A DNA stretch of 64,000 nucleotides from Echria macrotheca (GCA_030411725.1 MU839831.1:186001-250000); one strand, 5' to 3'. Shown: positions 52,313 through 63,425, counted from the stretch's first letter. Numbers and translations: made by a program. Notes: generated from the sequence alone by a model not told the origin.

Positions 52313-54973
52313 CTATGCGCCCGAGTTATCCGTGTTTTGCTCCACTGCATGGGTGCCCTCCTGGACGTCTGGTTCCATTGGTGGTGCAGGCTGTTCCTCC
52401 GGCTCCAACGAAATCCTTTCCATGGCCTTAGGCAGCTCCGTGGAAGTTATTGGTTCCGCAGAGATCCCTTCTTCTTTAAAAACCTCTGGTTCCTTGCTCT
52501 CTCCCCGCTCGGGCGAATCCTCTCGGTCCTTGGGAGTGTGTGGCTCAACAGCAACTTCTCCCTCCACGCAAGGCTGTGTCTCTGTTGTAGCGTCTGGCTC
52601 GGTCGAAGTGTTTAATTCGATCGAGGTCTCTTGCTCGACGGAAGGTGCGGTTCCCCCCGATCCCGCGGCAACCTCTGGCTTCACGGAGACCTCTTCCTCG
52701 ATAGACACCCCTTGTCTCTGAACATCAGGCTGTGGTACGGCAGTTTGTTTCACCTCCGGAGCCGTTCTCGACCACGGGCCGCCGTTCATCTTCGGAGGGT
52801 TTGGGTTCAAAGTCCAGGTTTGCCGTAGTTGAGGAAATCGTGTAGCTGTTGCTAACAGAGGGGCCGTGAGTGGCAACGCCCGCAGCTTTGCCGATGGCCT
52901 GGTTCGCGCAAAGATCTCGTTGGCTATGATCCGATAATCCTTGGCCCGGAGCAGCCACTTGCAGAGAGTCTTGACCAGCTGCTGCTTGTCCACCGGCTTG
53001 GGAATGTAGTCGTCCATTCCGTGTTCCAAGCAGTTCTCCTTGTCTCCCTTCAGGGCGTATGCCGTCATGGCGACGATGGGGATGCCGATACCGCTCTCCC
53101 TGATCTTGACTGTTGCTTCATGGCCCCCGAGGATAGGCATATTGATGTCCATCAGCACCATATCATAGGCCGCAGGCTTACCGCGGACCATCTTGACGGC
53201 CTCGGCACCGTTGGCAGCCACCACAATATTCTTAAAGCCCAACGAACGGAGCATGCCGATCATGACCTTCTGGTTAATCACATTGTCCTCAGCCAAAAGA
53301 ATATTCTTCTTGGATGCGACCCTGCCAAGCTCGGCTTGCAAGTCGGGGAAGGCGGCGTTGGGGGGTACCGGTGACTCATCCCTGCCCTTCCCCTTCCAGT
53401 CCTGGATCTGCTCAAGACTCTTGATCTTCTTGAATCGCGCGGTGAACCAGAAGATGCTTCCATGCGGCTCTGGGTTCGGTCTATAGCCAATGTGGCCTCC
53501 CATCAGCTCGACGAGAGATTTCGCAATCGAGAGGCCGAGCCCTGTCCCCTTGTATCTCTTGGTGGTGGAGACGTCGAACTGCGTAAATGGAGTAAACAGC
53601 CCCGCCGCTGCGGGCTCTGGAATCCCGATGCCGGTATCAACGACTTCCGTGAGCACGATGTACGTGTCCTCGCTTTCGTCCTGGACAGATGCCGTCACAC
53701 GGATGATCCCACTGTCTGTGAACTTTGATGCGTTGCTGACGAGGTTGTGAAGAATCTGCCGGTACCGTAGCGGATCTCCTTGCACACTCTTGGGGAGTTC
53801 AGGGCCGAGGAAGAGCTCGAATCGGATGCTGGGCGGAACGGTAGTCTGAGCGCTCCGTACAACAGACGTGATAATACTCGTGATGCCGACAATATCCGAC
53901 GTAATCGAGAAGGTCCCTGATGCGAGCTTGGAGTAATCCAAAATGTCGTTGATGACTTGAAGCAGCACCTGTCCAGACTCATCCATGATGTGCACGATAT
54001 CCTGTTGCCTCTCACTCAGGGGTGTGTCGAGGAGCAGCGAACAGGCCGAGAGCATGCCGTGCATGGGCGTGCGGATTTCGTGGCTCATGTTTGCCAGGAA
54101 GTCTGACTTGAGTTTTTCGCTCTCCTCGTAGGCCGCAATGAGCCGAGATTCCGATGTCTTCCGCTCTGTCAAGTCACGCGTGACCTTGCCGAAGCCGACG
54201 TGGACGCCGTCCTTGTATACGGCCGTGATAATCACGTTGGCCCAGAACCGAGTGCCATCCTTTTTGTAGCGCCATCCCTCATCCTCGACGCGGCCTTCGC
54301 GCAAGCAGATTTCCAGCTCGAGTTGGGGTTTCCGAACGTCCAAGTCTTCCTGGCCGTAGAATATCGAGAAATGCTGGCCAATAATCTCCTCGCGTCGGTA
54401 CCCCTTGAGCAGCTCGGCGCCCGTATTCCATGTAGCGATGCGACCCTTGGTGTCAAGCAGGAAGATCGCATAGTCCTTGACAGCTTGCACCAGGATGCGA
54501 AAAGCCTCGTCGGTTGAGAGGCCCGGCCGGACAAGCTCGTCTTCAACGAGAGCGGTGGCGCCTTCGTGCCACTCGATCATGATGGCCAACAACTCAGCGC
54601 CCTTGAATATGGGCATAACACGGGCCCGCCACGACGCCGCGTGCTGTGTGGTGATGTGTTTGGTGGTACGTTCGGAACGAGAGGCGACGGCATCGTCGAT
54701 GGCGGCCGAGAGATAGCATACCGCGGAGGAACCGGCCGGGCGCAGCTGCTTCTCGACGAAGCTAAGCAATTGTTGGCCGACACATTCGTCGCGCGACACA
54801 TGCCAGTCGCGCAGGAATCGCTCCGACACTCGGGTAATCGAGCACGACGGTGAGAGGACGGTGAGCGGGAGTGGGGAGAGGTCGACCAGGGCGAAGCCGT
54901 CCAGGCCGGGCGGTGTGGAGTCGCACATCTGCGATTGTGTATCTTCAACGCGGCTTGCTGGCAGCGGCTGCAT
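52313..54973 (-). CDS. Hybrid sensor histidine kinase with PAS domain(s)
   Basis: The single exon encodes 886 aa from ATG 54973. The frame is open to 55123, but that extension is Arg-rich and leader-like. A possible degenerate PAS domain (about 25-125) is followed by a clear PAS (about 150-270: AIFLLDTKGRIATWNTGAE, GEGWRYKKDGTRFW-like PAC). Next are HisKA with FLANMSHEIRTPMHG (phospho-His about 298), HATPase_c with NLVSNASKF, DTGIGIP and GTGLGLSI boxes, and a receiver domain (about 555-680) with ILLAEDN, LMDINMP (phospho-Asp) and the conserved IPKPVDK Lys. An acidic repetitive tail of about 200 residues ends the protein. There are no membrane helices, so it is a cytosolic sensor feeding the His-phosphotransfer/HOG-type relay. 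The signal is unknown. Confidence 0.95.
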   Translation of the reverse strand: MQPLPASRVEDTQSQMCDSTPPGLDGFALVDLSPLPLTVLSPSCSITRVSERFLRDWHVSRDECVGQQLLSFVEKQLRPAGSSAVCYLSAAIDDAVASRSERTTKHITTQHAASWRARVMPIFKGAELLAIMIEWHEGATALVEDELVRPGLSTDEAFRILVQAVKDYAIFLLDTKGRIATWNTGAELLKGYRREEIIGQHFSIFYGQEDLDVRKPQLELEICLREGRVEDEGWRYKKDGTRFWANVIITAVYKDGVHVGFGKVTRDLTERKTSESRLIAAYEESEKLKSDFLANMSHEIRTPMHGMLSACSLLLDTPLSERQQDIVHIMDESGQVLLQVINDILDYSKLASGTFSITSDIVGITSIITSVVRSAQTTVPPSIRFELFLGPELPKSVQGDPLRYRQILHNLVSNASKFTDSGIIRVTASVQDESEDTYIVLTEVVDTGIGIPEPAAAGLFTPFTQFDVSTTKRYKGTGLGLSIAKSLVELMGGHIGYRPNPEPHGSIFWFTARFKKIKSLEQIQDWKGKGRDESPVPPNAAFPDLQAELGRVASKKNILLAEDNVINQKVMIGMLRSLGFKNIVVAANGAEAVKMVRGKPAAYDMVLMDINMPILGGHEATVKIRESGIGIPIVAMTAYALKGDKENCLEHGMDDYIPKPVDKQQLVKTLCKWLLRAKDYRIIANEIFARTRPSAKLRALPLTAPLLATATRFPQLRQTWTLNPNPPKMNGGPWSRTAPEVKQTAVPQPDVQRQGVSIEEEVSVKPEVAAGSGGTAPSVEQETSIELNTSTEPDATTETQPCVEGEVAVEPHTPKDREDSPERGESKEPEVFKEEGISAEPITSTELPKAMERISLEPEEQPAPPMEPDVQEGTHAVEQNTDNSGA

Positions 54974-55728
54974 GATGGCAGGCTCGGCGCGATCGATCGA
55001 CGAGGGTGAAGACGAGATCCCAATTCGCAGTCTGATAACTGCTGGCCGGCGGGCGATCGGATCCCGTCGAGAACAGCGCAGGCCTGGCAGGCGCCGGCGG
55101 TAACGAAAGTTGGACGACTGCACTCAGGAGTGTAGCAACGAGATAGACAAGCGACAATGGGTGCCAAAGAGGAAGTCGGAGGGGAGCATGTTCGGCCTTG
55201 GGGCATCAGATGGAAAATTGGCAGGAAGAGCGCAGACTGCCCCGCGACGAACAGCCACCGAGAAGGATGGTCTCGACCCCGTGGACCTTCAAAATTCGCT
55301 TTCACCCCTCCCGCCTGCCCATTTCGGTTCTTCAGCGCGAACCCTTCAGTGCCCTTCCTTGGCTGAACAGGCCGCCCGCGGTTTGATCTGCGGAACCGTT
55401 TGCTGCAGCATGACGTCATAGACTCTGGTCATTCCCGCTCGCGGGATTTCCTGATTTTGTTTCGGCACGTGATTCTGGTTTCCATGAGATTCCACAGCTC
55501 TGCAGCGGCCAGCCAATCACAATCTGCAAAGCTTCAGAACACAACATCCGCTACGCGTCTTCTCTTCAACATAGAGTAGAATGTCTGGGAATAGGATTTC
55601 TTGGCATGAATAATCGCTCGGGAGATACGCATAGATTAACCCAACATCCCCTAGCTTGCTGTACACTTCCTATTCCCATTATCTTGGCGCTACAATACCA
55701 CCGGTAGGCCGTCCCGTTACTCCCGACG
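54974..55728. other. Histidine kinase promoter and intergenic region
   Basis: This is a GC-rich 5' region of the kinase gene followed by intergenic sequence. No gene is seen. Confidence 0.45.
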
Positions 55729-56596
55729 TCAAGTTGACTTGGATTTCATGACAGTCAGCGTGTGGACATAGCGCAGCTTGCCATTCTCCACGCGGAACTG
55801 ATGACTGTCCGGCTCCTGCCCGCCAAAAGTGAAGAAGATGTCGACAGTGCCGAGCACCTCATCCACTACGTAGCGCCGGTTCGTCATCTTCAGCCCGCTG
55901 GGCACGCCGACATTGCAGCTGGGCTGGATGTAGCTACCCCCTTCGAGTCTCGCACATGGGTTGCCCCACGGGACCTTGACGGTCTTGTCGTTGAACAGGT
56001 CGAGATATGCATCGCCGGCTGCCTGGATTACCGCCCGGGTGTCGCGCTTGTCCTCCGGTATCTCGGTCCTGCCAGATGTCAGGCCAACCTTTCACCACAG
56101 CTCGATGATGCATCGCGGATGACAGCCGACGCGCGACTTACCAGGCCTCCTGCTGCGAGTACTTGAGCGTACCCGAGGGGTTGAAGAGCCAGTCTCCAGT
56201 GGTGGTTGCAATGGTCTCCATCTTGGAGAGCACGCCATCTGTAAAACGCATCTGCGTGCCGAGGACATAGGGCGGAGTCGAGCTCGCGGCAATGACTTCG
56301 GTATAGGTTGCACACTGTGTCGTGTCATAGGTGCTACGGTTGAAGTCGATCTTCAGTGGTTTGGCAAGGAGCCCCGTGCCGAGCGTCGCCGGTTTGAAGT
56401 CCTGGGTATACGTGACGGAACTCGTCGCCAGCTCCCCCAGTGTTCCCGCCACCTGTGCTGCCACGTACTTGGCAGCTTGGGTTTTGAGGAAGTCCCGAGT
56501 GCATGGCTCTGCGGTAGGCGCAGCGAAGGCTGCCGACAAGATCGACAGGTACGCGCCAAGGAGTGTTCCAATCATGATGAGGTGTAAGCGGGCCAA
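55729..56596 (-). CDS. Secreted DUF8021-type protein
   Basis: Exons 56596-56142 and 56068-55729 encode 264 aa (73-base intron GTAAGT...CCTGAC...GGCAG, phase 2). A signal peptide of about 25 residues ends at AFAAP (an alternative start at 56575 keeps it). The mature part opens CTRDFLKTQ and contains VTYTQDFKP, KPLKIDFNRSTYDTTQC, TTTGDWLFNPSG and, in exon 2, PEDKRDTRAVIQAAGDAYLDLF, VPWGNPCARLEGG and CNVGVPSG. This order is that of a family of secreted fungal proteins of unknown function. Three to four cysteines could form disulfides. The fold resembles an SnoaL/NTF2-like pair by the motif pattern, which is inference. Confidence 0.85.
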
Positions 56597-57098
56597 GATT
56601 GAGGCTCTAGGTCTAGGATTCCGCTTTTTCGGCAGGCTCGTTCTTGGCTGGAATTATTTGCTTTTGTAATTTTTTGGTCGATTCGTAGGGTATTGTCCCG
56701 GAGGTAGACAGATACTTTGGATATTGTTGAGATTAGGCGAGTCATATCCACGGCGACCTGAACCCCTCCTGTCACTTCTCCGAGCATTCGGCACTTGCGA
56801 AATGAAGATTAAAGCAGTACAGATATTGCCCTTCGATAATTGGCGGCTTGGGGTATCTAATTACAACATACGAGTTCCCCTACTGCCAGTTTTGGCTGAG
56901 AAGGCGGGTGGCGTCCTGTCATGGATGCTATGCTCTCGACGGTCGGACGGATGCGGGACGCGCGAGAGTCCAACAAGAACTGCCAGAAGCAAAAATGATA
57001 ACCAATGCCGGTCCACTGCGAGAGCTATCCTTGACGATGAATTTTTCCCGTGGCAATCTCCGGCTCCCGGACGACTCTTGTGACGTGTAAGGCGAGTG
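56597..57098. other. Intergenic region
   Basis: No gene is seen. This is the promoter of the secreted protein gene and the 3' flank of the methyltransferase gene. Confidence 0.5.
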
Positions 57099-58456
57099 TC
57101 ACGCCGACTCAGGCTTCCGACCATACGCGTAGCGGAGTAAGAGATAGCTATGGATTTTCTTGTTTTGCAAGGCTTTTCGCAACTGGTCGAGGAACGGTCG
57201 GTACTCGTCTTCAGGCCACATCAACACATTGTGCCATAACGCTAACGTGTAGCCTGCTTATGTCAGTGCTGCTGTTATAAAGGTACCGCGTTCTTACCCT
57301 CAATGTCATTCAGCAACACCATCTGAGCGATACCCCCGACCTCTGCGAGCTTCTTGTCCAGAGCCCATCCGCCGACGGGTATCTGGGGCATGGTTAGCAA
57401 GTCGAACCCTCCCCCTTCGCCTTGAGTTTTGGGGCACAGAAGCGTACCTTGAAAGTCTTGATCTGTACGTCGACGAAACCCGCTTCCTCGAGATATTGCC
57501 TCTGCTTATTATCGGCAATGGTGTTGAACGAGGCGCCCGTCTTGGCGCCAGATTCCCTGTAGAGCTGGTTCCACTTCAGCATGGCCGACGCGCCATCGAG
57601 GGTCCCATCGTCACTGTAAAAGGTCGTGTCCATCTCGCAATCTTGGATCCAGCCGCCGGGCTTGAGTGATCGAAACGCCTGCTTAAACAAACCCAGCCAG
57701 TCGGAGATGGCACCAAACAAGTAGCGGATGTGAACGAAGTCGAAGTGGCCCTCGGGATACGTCCATGCGAGTGCGGCATCGTCAATCTCGAACTTCATGT
57801 TTGGAGGAATCCAGGTCGGTTGCATGGGTGAGAGGTCGGTGCCGACTACCTCCACGTCGGGATATTCGTCGGCGAAGTCTCTGGATGAGATCAGTTTCAT
57901 GTTTTATTTTGTTTTTTTCTATGCAGGGCGGAACCTTACATGGCCCAGATGCCGGTTCCGGTGCCAACATCCAGAATCCTCTGTCACCACAGAATGGTTA
58001 GTCTGCGTCTCGGATTGGACATCATCAGAGAGTCTCGACGAGCCTCCATTTTCTCGGGCAGCGGAGCAACAAACAGCTTCCCATCGAGGAACAGCGTAAG
58101 GTAATGGTGACTGCGACGAATCATTTCAGCGTCACTTCTCAGCACTGGGCGAGTTCCACATACGTGAGGTCGACCGACTGCTGCTGCTGGCCATCGTTTG
58201 GGGTGAAGTAGTCGGTGGTGTGGCGTGCACTGTGGTACGTTCGACCATGCATGGCCCGGTACTCGAGAATACTTGACGAGAGGGATGCCGTTGCGCTGTC
58301 TCTGTTCCGCTTGTTAGCTCGGGCCGGGGGTCTTACGAGCACGCGCCGCCGCGGTGCTAGAACTTGCGAATCTTGGTAGTCCGTCTCATGCTCCTCGTCG
58401 GGCCGGGCCGCGATTGCGCCACCCCCGGTACCGGCCCCGAATGCCGTTGAGGACAT
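57099..58456 (-). CDS. LaeA-like SAM-dependent methyltransferase
   Basis: Six exons (58456-58164, 58110-58044, 57980-57940, 57880-57448, 57382-57298, 57253-57099) encode 357 aa. All junction phases agree if the second intron uses a GC donor (AG|GCTCGT, 57981-58043); the others are GT-AG. After a Ser/Arg-rich start come SSSILEYRAMHGRTYHS, PNDGQQQQSVDL, LFLDGKLFVAPLPE, then the SAM-binding ILDVGTGTGIWAIDFADEYP (motif I), VEVVGTDLSPMQPTW (motif II) and IDDAALAWTYPEGHFDFVHIRYLFG, ending YGRKPE. This is the canonical order of the fungal LaeA/TAM-type family, many of whose members influence or take part in secondary metabolism. A short open segment in exon 1 (about residues 33-47) could be an unspliced intron. 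Confidence 0.87.
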
Positions 58457-59623
58457 GATGGGAGCTATGACGGCTTGACCGATGATAAAAGGAGTCGACC
58501 GACGCCGCGTCCGCGAGATAGGGCTGCTTAATTGCTTGCCGCGATCGACAGCAGATGATCAAGACAAAGAAATGATGGAGAACTGTGAAAGAACCTGCCA
58601 AGAGCGGGGCATGCCCTGTGAGGATCTGGCCAGGTTAGGCGCAGGGGTTTTAGTTATCACAAAGAGAAGAAGGATCTTGGATGCATAAGCTTTGCTGAAT
58701 CAGTCGCGCAGCTGCAACGGAAAGTCCCGTCGCTCGGATACCGATCTCGAAGAGCGGTGAGAATCCTGGTCATGCATCGGGGAGTCCGGAAGGACATCAA
58801 AAGGGTCATAATTGGCTGACTTGACTGTTGGGGTTGACTTATGTGCAGCATGAGATTGAAATAGGTAAGTACCTATTGGGGGCAACACTGCAGTGACACA
58901 AATGCGGATAACGATTTCGGCATCCCGTGTGACTTATCGCAATGACAGAGTTGCTACAGAACACCGACCTGTTGGATCAGGCAGGAGCACCCAGACAAGA
59001 TGGAAGGCACACACGGACCACAGGCACTGTTTTTAGCCAGCCCTCAGGCCCATCCTCCTCTTCACCAAACAAGCATCCTTAGCACCAGTCTCTCAGACCT
59101 CTATGAGACTTTAAGTCGATACCTCACACAACTTTCAATCCCCGGTTGTCTCAACTCGCCTCAGCTCGCAGGCCACCAATAGCATTCATTGATTGTGTAA
59201 CCCTTAGTGTAACCTACCTGCTTAGACACAGCAACTCAGGAAATCAACGGCCGAGAACCATGATACTTGTCTGGGCGAATAAAAACAGCCAATTCGTCCC
59301 AATGCCACCCTTTGCTGTCCCAAGCCGAAACCCCTCTTCAACGAACCCCAACATCACGGCAGAAAGCGGGGTCGGCAGTTCATCCCGTGGCTGCGATTGG
59401 CGATCCGGTTTGACATCTGCACACCTCGGACCACGGGTTCACGGTGTCGGCGTTGCTTCGAGGTAGTAATGCTTCTGGGTCGGTTAGGCGGGCTCGGAGC
59501 TAAAAGAACAACCGGCCAACGACACTCGGTCGATATAGACTCACTGTGTGCCTACATCACACAAGCACTGAGTGACGTTCTCTGCGTAGAGAGTATCAAT
59601 TGTGGCTGAAAACTGGACTCAAC
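58457..59623. other. Divergent promoter with second repeat copy
   Basis: This 1.17 kb lies between the starts of the methyltransferase (-) and the FAD monooxygenase (+). It contains repeat copy 2 (58955-59096). Short ORFs are motif-free. Confidence 0.5.
58955..59096 (+). repeat. Dispersed repeat, copy 2
   Basis: This is the partner of 37291-37437 in the same orientation; see that entry for the shared blocks. It ends 527 bases before the monooxygenase ATG, while copy 1 ends 626 bases before the next + strand gene. No flanking duplication or terminal inverted repeat is evident. Confidence 0.75.
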
Positions 59624-60916
59624 ATGGCGAACAAGTTCCCGCGTCTTCCACCCTCGGGGATCAAGGTGATCGTGGTCGGGGCCGGGTTCGCCGGACTGGC
59701 GGCAGCCATTGAGTGTGACCGCAAGGGACACGCCGTGACACTCCTCGAGAAAGTCGACGACATCGACGAGATCATGCGCATCGGTGACATCATCAGCTTT
59801 GACCCCAACGGCTCCAAAGCCTTTGAGCGATGGCCGGGCGTGGTCGACCAGATGGAGGCCATCGCCCGCCAGACCAAGTGGCTCGATCTGTACCATCACC
59901 AGGGCAAGTTCGTCACCCGCCAGTCGTTTGCCCACGAGTCCGCCTGGGGCCGCCGCATCAATGGCCATCGCGGGCAGCTGCACAACATCATCTACCGGCA
60001 CGCCGTGGCACGGGGCATAGATATCCGTCTCGGGAAGCGGGTCGAGGACTACTTCGAGAGCGACAACCCGCCGCAGGCCGGCGTGGTTCTCAGCAGCGGC
60101 GAGAGGCTCGTCGCCGACGTCGTCATCGCCGCCGAGGGTGTCCGCTCGAGGGGCCGGAAGATCGTCCTCGGGTTCGACGAGAACCCCAAGTCGTCCGGGT
60201 ACGCCGTCTACCGGGCCTGGTTCCCGGCCGACCGCATCATCAACAACCCCAAGATCCGCCACATCGTGGCCAACGGCGACACGCACCAGGGCTTCATCGG
60301 GCCGGACATCCACTTCCTCGCGTCGTCCATCAAGAACGGGACCGAGGTCAACTGGGTTTTTACGCATGTCGACGACGGCAACATCGAGGAGAGCTGGCAG
60401 TTCCCCGGCAGGCCCGAGGAGGCCCTGACCTACCTGCCGGGGTGGTGCGACGTCGTGCACGAGCTGGTCAAGGCCACGCCGCCCGGCCGGCTGATCGATC
60501 ACAAGCTGGTCTACCGCGACCCGCTGCCGACCTTCATCTCGCCGCGCGCGCGGACGGCGCTGATCGGCGATTCCGCTCATCCCTTCCTGCCGACCTCGAT
60601 CCAGGGCGCCAGCCAGTCCATCGAGGACGGCGTGGTTCTGGCAACGTGCCTCGAGCTCAGCGGTCGCGGGAATATCCCCCGTGCCCTGCGGGCGTACGAG
60701 AAGCTGCGGTATGAACGGGTGCATCGCGCGCAGGCGCAGGGGCCGAAGACGCGCGAGCGTTGGCACAAGGCGGATTGGGATAAGGTCTGGAAGGACCCGA
60801 CGCTGATACATCTGCCTCGCGAGCCGTGGCTGTTGAATTTTGATGCCGAGAGGGATGCATATGGCCGGTATGATGATGTCGTTGCGGGACTGGAGGCGCC
60901 CAAGGCGAAGCTCTAG
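59624..60916 (+). CDS. FAD-dependent monooxygenase (salicylate-hydroxylase-like)
   Basis: The single exon encodes 430 aa from ATG 59624 (context CAACATGG). Group-A flavoprotein hydroxylase motifs are complete: VIVVGAGFAGLAAAIECDRKGH (GxGxxG, about 15-35), a RGQLHNIIYRHA Arg segment binding FAD, ADVVIAAEGVRS (the DG-like motif, with the usual Gly-Ala-Asp-Gly altered) and ALIGDSAHPFLPTSIQGASQSIEDG (GD motif). These enzymes hydroxylate aromatic or polyketide substrates using NAD(P)H and O2. There is no membrane helix. Together with the divergent LaeA-like methyltransferase it may form part of a small metabolic locus, but no backbone synthase is present in the window. Confidence 0.93.
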   Translation: MANKFPRLPPSGIKVIVVGAGFAGLAAAIECDRKGHAVTLLEKVDDIDEIMRIGDIISFDPNGSKAFERWPGVVDQMEAIARQTKWLDLYHHQGKFVTRQSFAHESAWGRRINGHRGQLHNIIYRHAVARGIDIRLGKRVEDYFESDNPPQAGVVLSSGERLVADVVIAAEGVRSRGRKIVLGFDENPKSSGYAVYRAWFPADRIINNPKIRHIVANGDTHQGFIGPDIHFLASSIKNGTEVNWVFTHVDDGNIEESWQFPGRPEEALTYLPGWCDVVHELVKATPPGRLIDHKLVYRDPLPTFISPRARTALIGDSAHPFLPTSIQGASQSIEDGVVLATCLELSGRGNIPRALRAYEKLRYERVHRAQAQGPKTRERWHKADWDKVWKDPTLIHLPREPWLLNFDAERDAYGRYDDVVAGLEAPKAKL

Positions 60917-63282
60917 CCGTTTGTCGGTTTCGCGTGCTCCTACGAGAAGGTTTGCTGTACATACCTAGGTATCTTACTCGGTGATCATGTTGCTAGCAGC
61001 CTCGCAGACCAGCTTCTAGTCAATTCTGGTTCCGGATTCTTTACTGTGAGTTTGCCGCTCGTCAGCCACATGTAACAAGATGAGTGTTTTCCATAATCTA
61101 GGTATGTAAGATGTACTTGCTTGTTGTCTCAACCCGGCGGCACATCGGTTTCCTAATAGCTAACATTAGGTACTCAACAACCCGTTCTTCTCACAACGAA
61201 ATCTATTTCCAAAGAGACGTCCTCGGGCGGTTTGCCCGTCGAGAGTCCAGCATCACAACATCGCGGCTCTCAGTTCCCGTGTTCCGCTTGGTCCTTGAAC
61301 GTCGCGAAGCTTTGCGAAGTGAAGGGGCGGGCTGCCCATCACACAAACATGTTCTCAAGCTAACTAGGTAGGTAGGTACCTAAGACGTGCATATTCAACA
61401 TCCTCCGCATCTGAAGAGGCACATCTTGCGAAAATCGGCAGCTCCGTTTGTCCAGCTGGCGTTTCCCGTGCGTGGTTGCGTGAAGCCAAACAAGAAAAAG
61501 GATGCCAAGAGGGTTTTCGCAACATGATATCCGGTAGGTAAAATGACACGATGGCATCGGTCATGGAGACGTGAATATAGCCTATTTCGGTTTGCTTCCG
61601 AGCGTCGGATGGTCACCGGACTAGCGTCGTATTGTGGACCGGGGACTGGGCGGGACCGTCAATCGGTGTGGGGGTTGGCATTCGTCCTTTGGCTGGAGTC
61701 CGGGCCGGAGTCTGGTTGGGAAGGAAGGGTTAGACCTCCTTTCCGCCGGTCTTGCGTCTTTGATCATTACTCACTCCTGGGGTAGTCCTGGGGTAGGGTG
61801 TGAAGATATTCGGTTCTGATATCTGATACCAATTCAACGCGCGCCGGCGACCTGATAGCTTGGCATGAATATTTCTCGAAGGGTCTCAAGTCTATTGGGG
61901 CTGGTAAGGTAGGTAGTGGGCGAGGGATGGGCTGAGAGTCCGGGTTGGTGGAGGCGCCGCCTAGGGCACTAACATCAAGAGTCGCGAGACGCGAGACGCG
62001 AGGAAGACTAAACCTCTTGTTAGTACCTCGTCATACACTTCGGGTTTTAGACACGTAGATTTTCCTTGCTGACTCATAAATGGTATGCCTCTAGGGAAAC
62101 AAGTCTTAAAATAGATTTTCATACCATGTTCAAATGGTATAGCTGTATGTAAGGTATCTATGCTGCATGTACGTGCAGCATCCCAACCTGGTAAAGCTGC
62201 TGCTCAGCTCAAAGACTATGGAGGGTAGCCCAATGACGTAAACATTCAAGTCTACTTGGTGTATGTTTCTAGACTGAAGCAGGACTGCGAGTTGTCCACG
62301 CTCTCGACGTAAGATCAGTTATTGGCGTCCAGTTGTCCAGTCGATTCAATAACGAATGCACGTCCGTATCAATATCTTATGCTCGATCCCGAGAACTGGT
62401 GTCGAGAAGACCCGCTTCCTCGGTCAAGCCTCACAAAACAAAAAGAAAAAAGAAAAAACAGCGCCAGTCACTGGATACATCAAGCCTGCGGAAGCCGAAT
62501 CAAGGAACCTCGGTCCCGCGTTATTCTCCACAAATGTTACCTCCCGGATTTGGGGTCTTGGAGACCCCGGAGAGTACAGCAGCGTCGACCCAAACAGGTA
62601 AGACATTTTGTGGGGTTTACCATCGAAAGCAACGTCTTCCCCAGGGAAATCGCATTTACCCGTCGGTTGAATCGGCAGTTGACTCCTCTGCCTATTTCAC
62701 CGGTATTGCTACGTCTGGGCGGTTTTTTTTTTTTCGCTGTTGTCGTTGTGCTGTTGTTCAGGGGGAGCGTGTTCGTTTTCGGCAGGGCTGATGGACCGCT
62801 AGCCCCTTTTCATCTCCCCCTAAAAACCTCCAAACCCGGTTTTGGCGGCGCAGAACCCGCCAGAACCGGGTCGCGGGAACGCACGCATTACGGGTACGCA
62901 AATTGCACCCGGCCTAGCAATCACTGCGGTGTCGCCGCATTTTCCAAATAGTATGCGTGGTGCTGTGATCACGAATACCACGATATAAATCTTGTTTCTC
63001 GATTGCACTCGGTGTACAAGACCGAGCCTTGGCGTTTCTGGTGACCAAGACATCTCTACCGTTCATCCTACGTCTTGGTAGCAGTGTATCGCTGACATTG
63101 GCGTGTCTTGGTTCCATCCCACGATCCGAGTCGTGCGCTTAGACCGAGGCAACGCTTGTTGCTAAGTCACTGTCAACGACAGCAAGCCGGCGACTGATCG
63201 TGGAGATGGTTACATCGGCCCGGGAGCGCGGATGACATGTCGGACATGATGCTCCTTTGCTCTCGGCACTGTTGTCGCGAAT

Positions 63283-63298
63283 CCGGGGCAGACCGGGG
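63283..63298 (+). promoter_or_regulatory. Paired CreA-type sites upstream of the xylanase gene
   Basis: CCGGGG occurs twice (63283-63288 and 63293-63298), matching the SYGGRG consensus of the carbon catabolite repressor CreA/CRE-1, and such pairs are the functional form in many xylanase promoters. They lie 212-227 bases before the ATG. Binding is inferred. Confidence 0.45.
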
Positions 63299-63425
63299 TC
63301 GCGACAGGGGATGAGGCCGCATGAGCAAACCACAACCGGGACAGTGGAACAGTGAATCGGGCCAAGCACTGGGGCGTGCAAAGCTCAAACGGCCATTTTG
63401 ATTGCGGTAATGCGACCCGAGAAAA

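Noticed and set aside
58320..58395. Possible extra intron in methyltransferase exon 1 (GTAAGA...GCTAAC...ACAG)
   Set aside because: The GTAAGA version is only 35 bases, and no phase-consistent donor pairs with that acceptor; left unspliced but noted.
59552..60811. 419-codon ORF antisense to the FAD monooxygenase
   Set aside because: Same cause: a reverse-frame shadow of a GC-biased gene with strong flavoprotein motifs on the other strand.
62322..62951. 209-codon ORF in the right-hand gap
   Set aside because: It includes a translated T12 run and low-complexity stretches, with no family resemblance.
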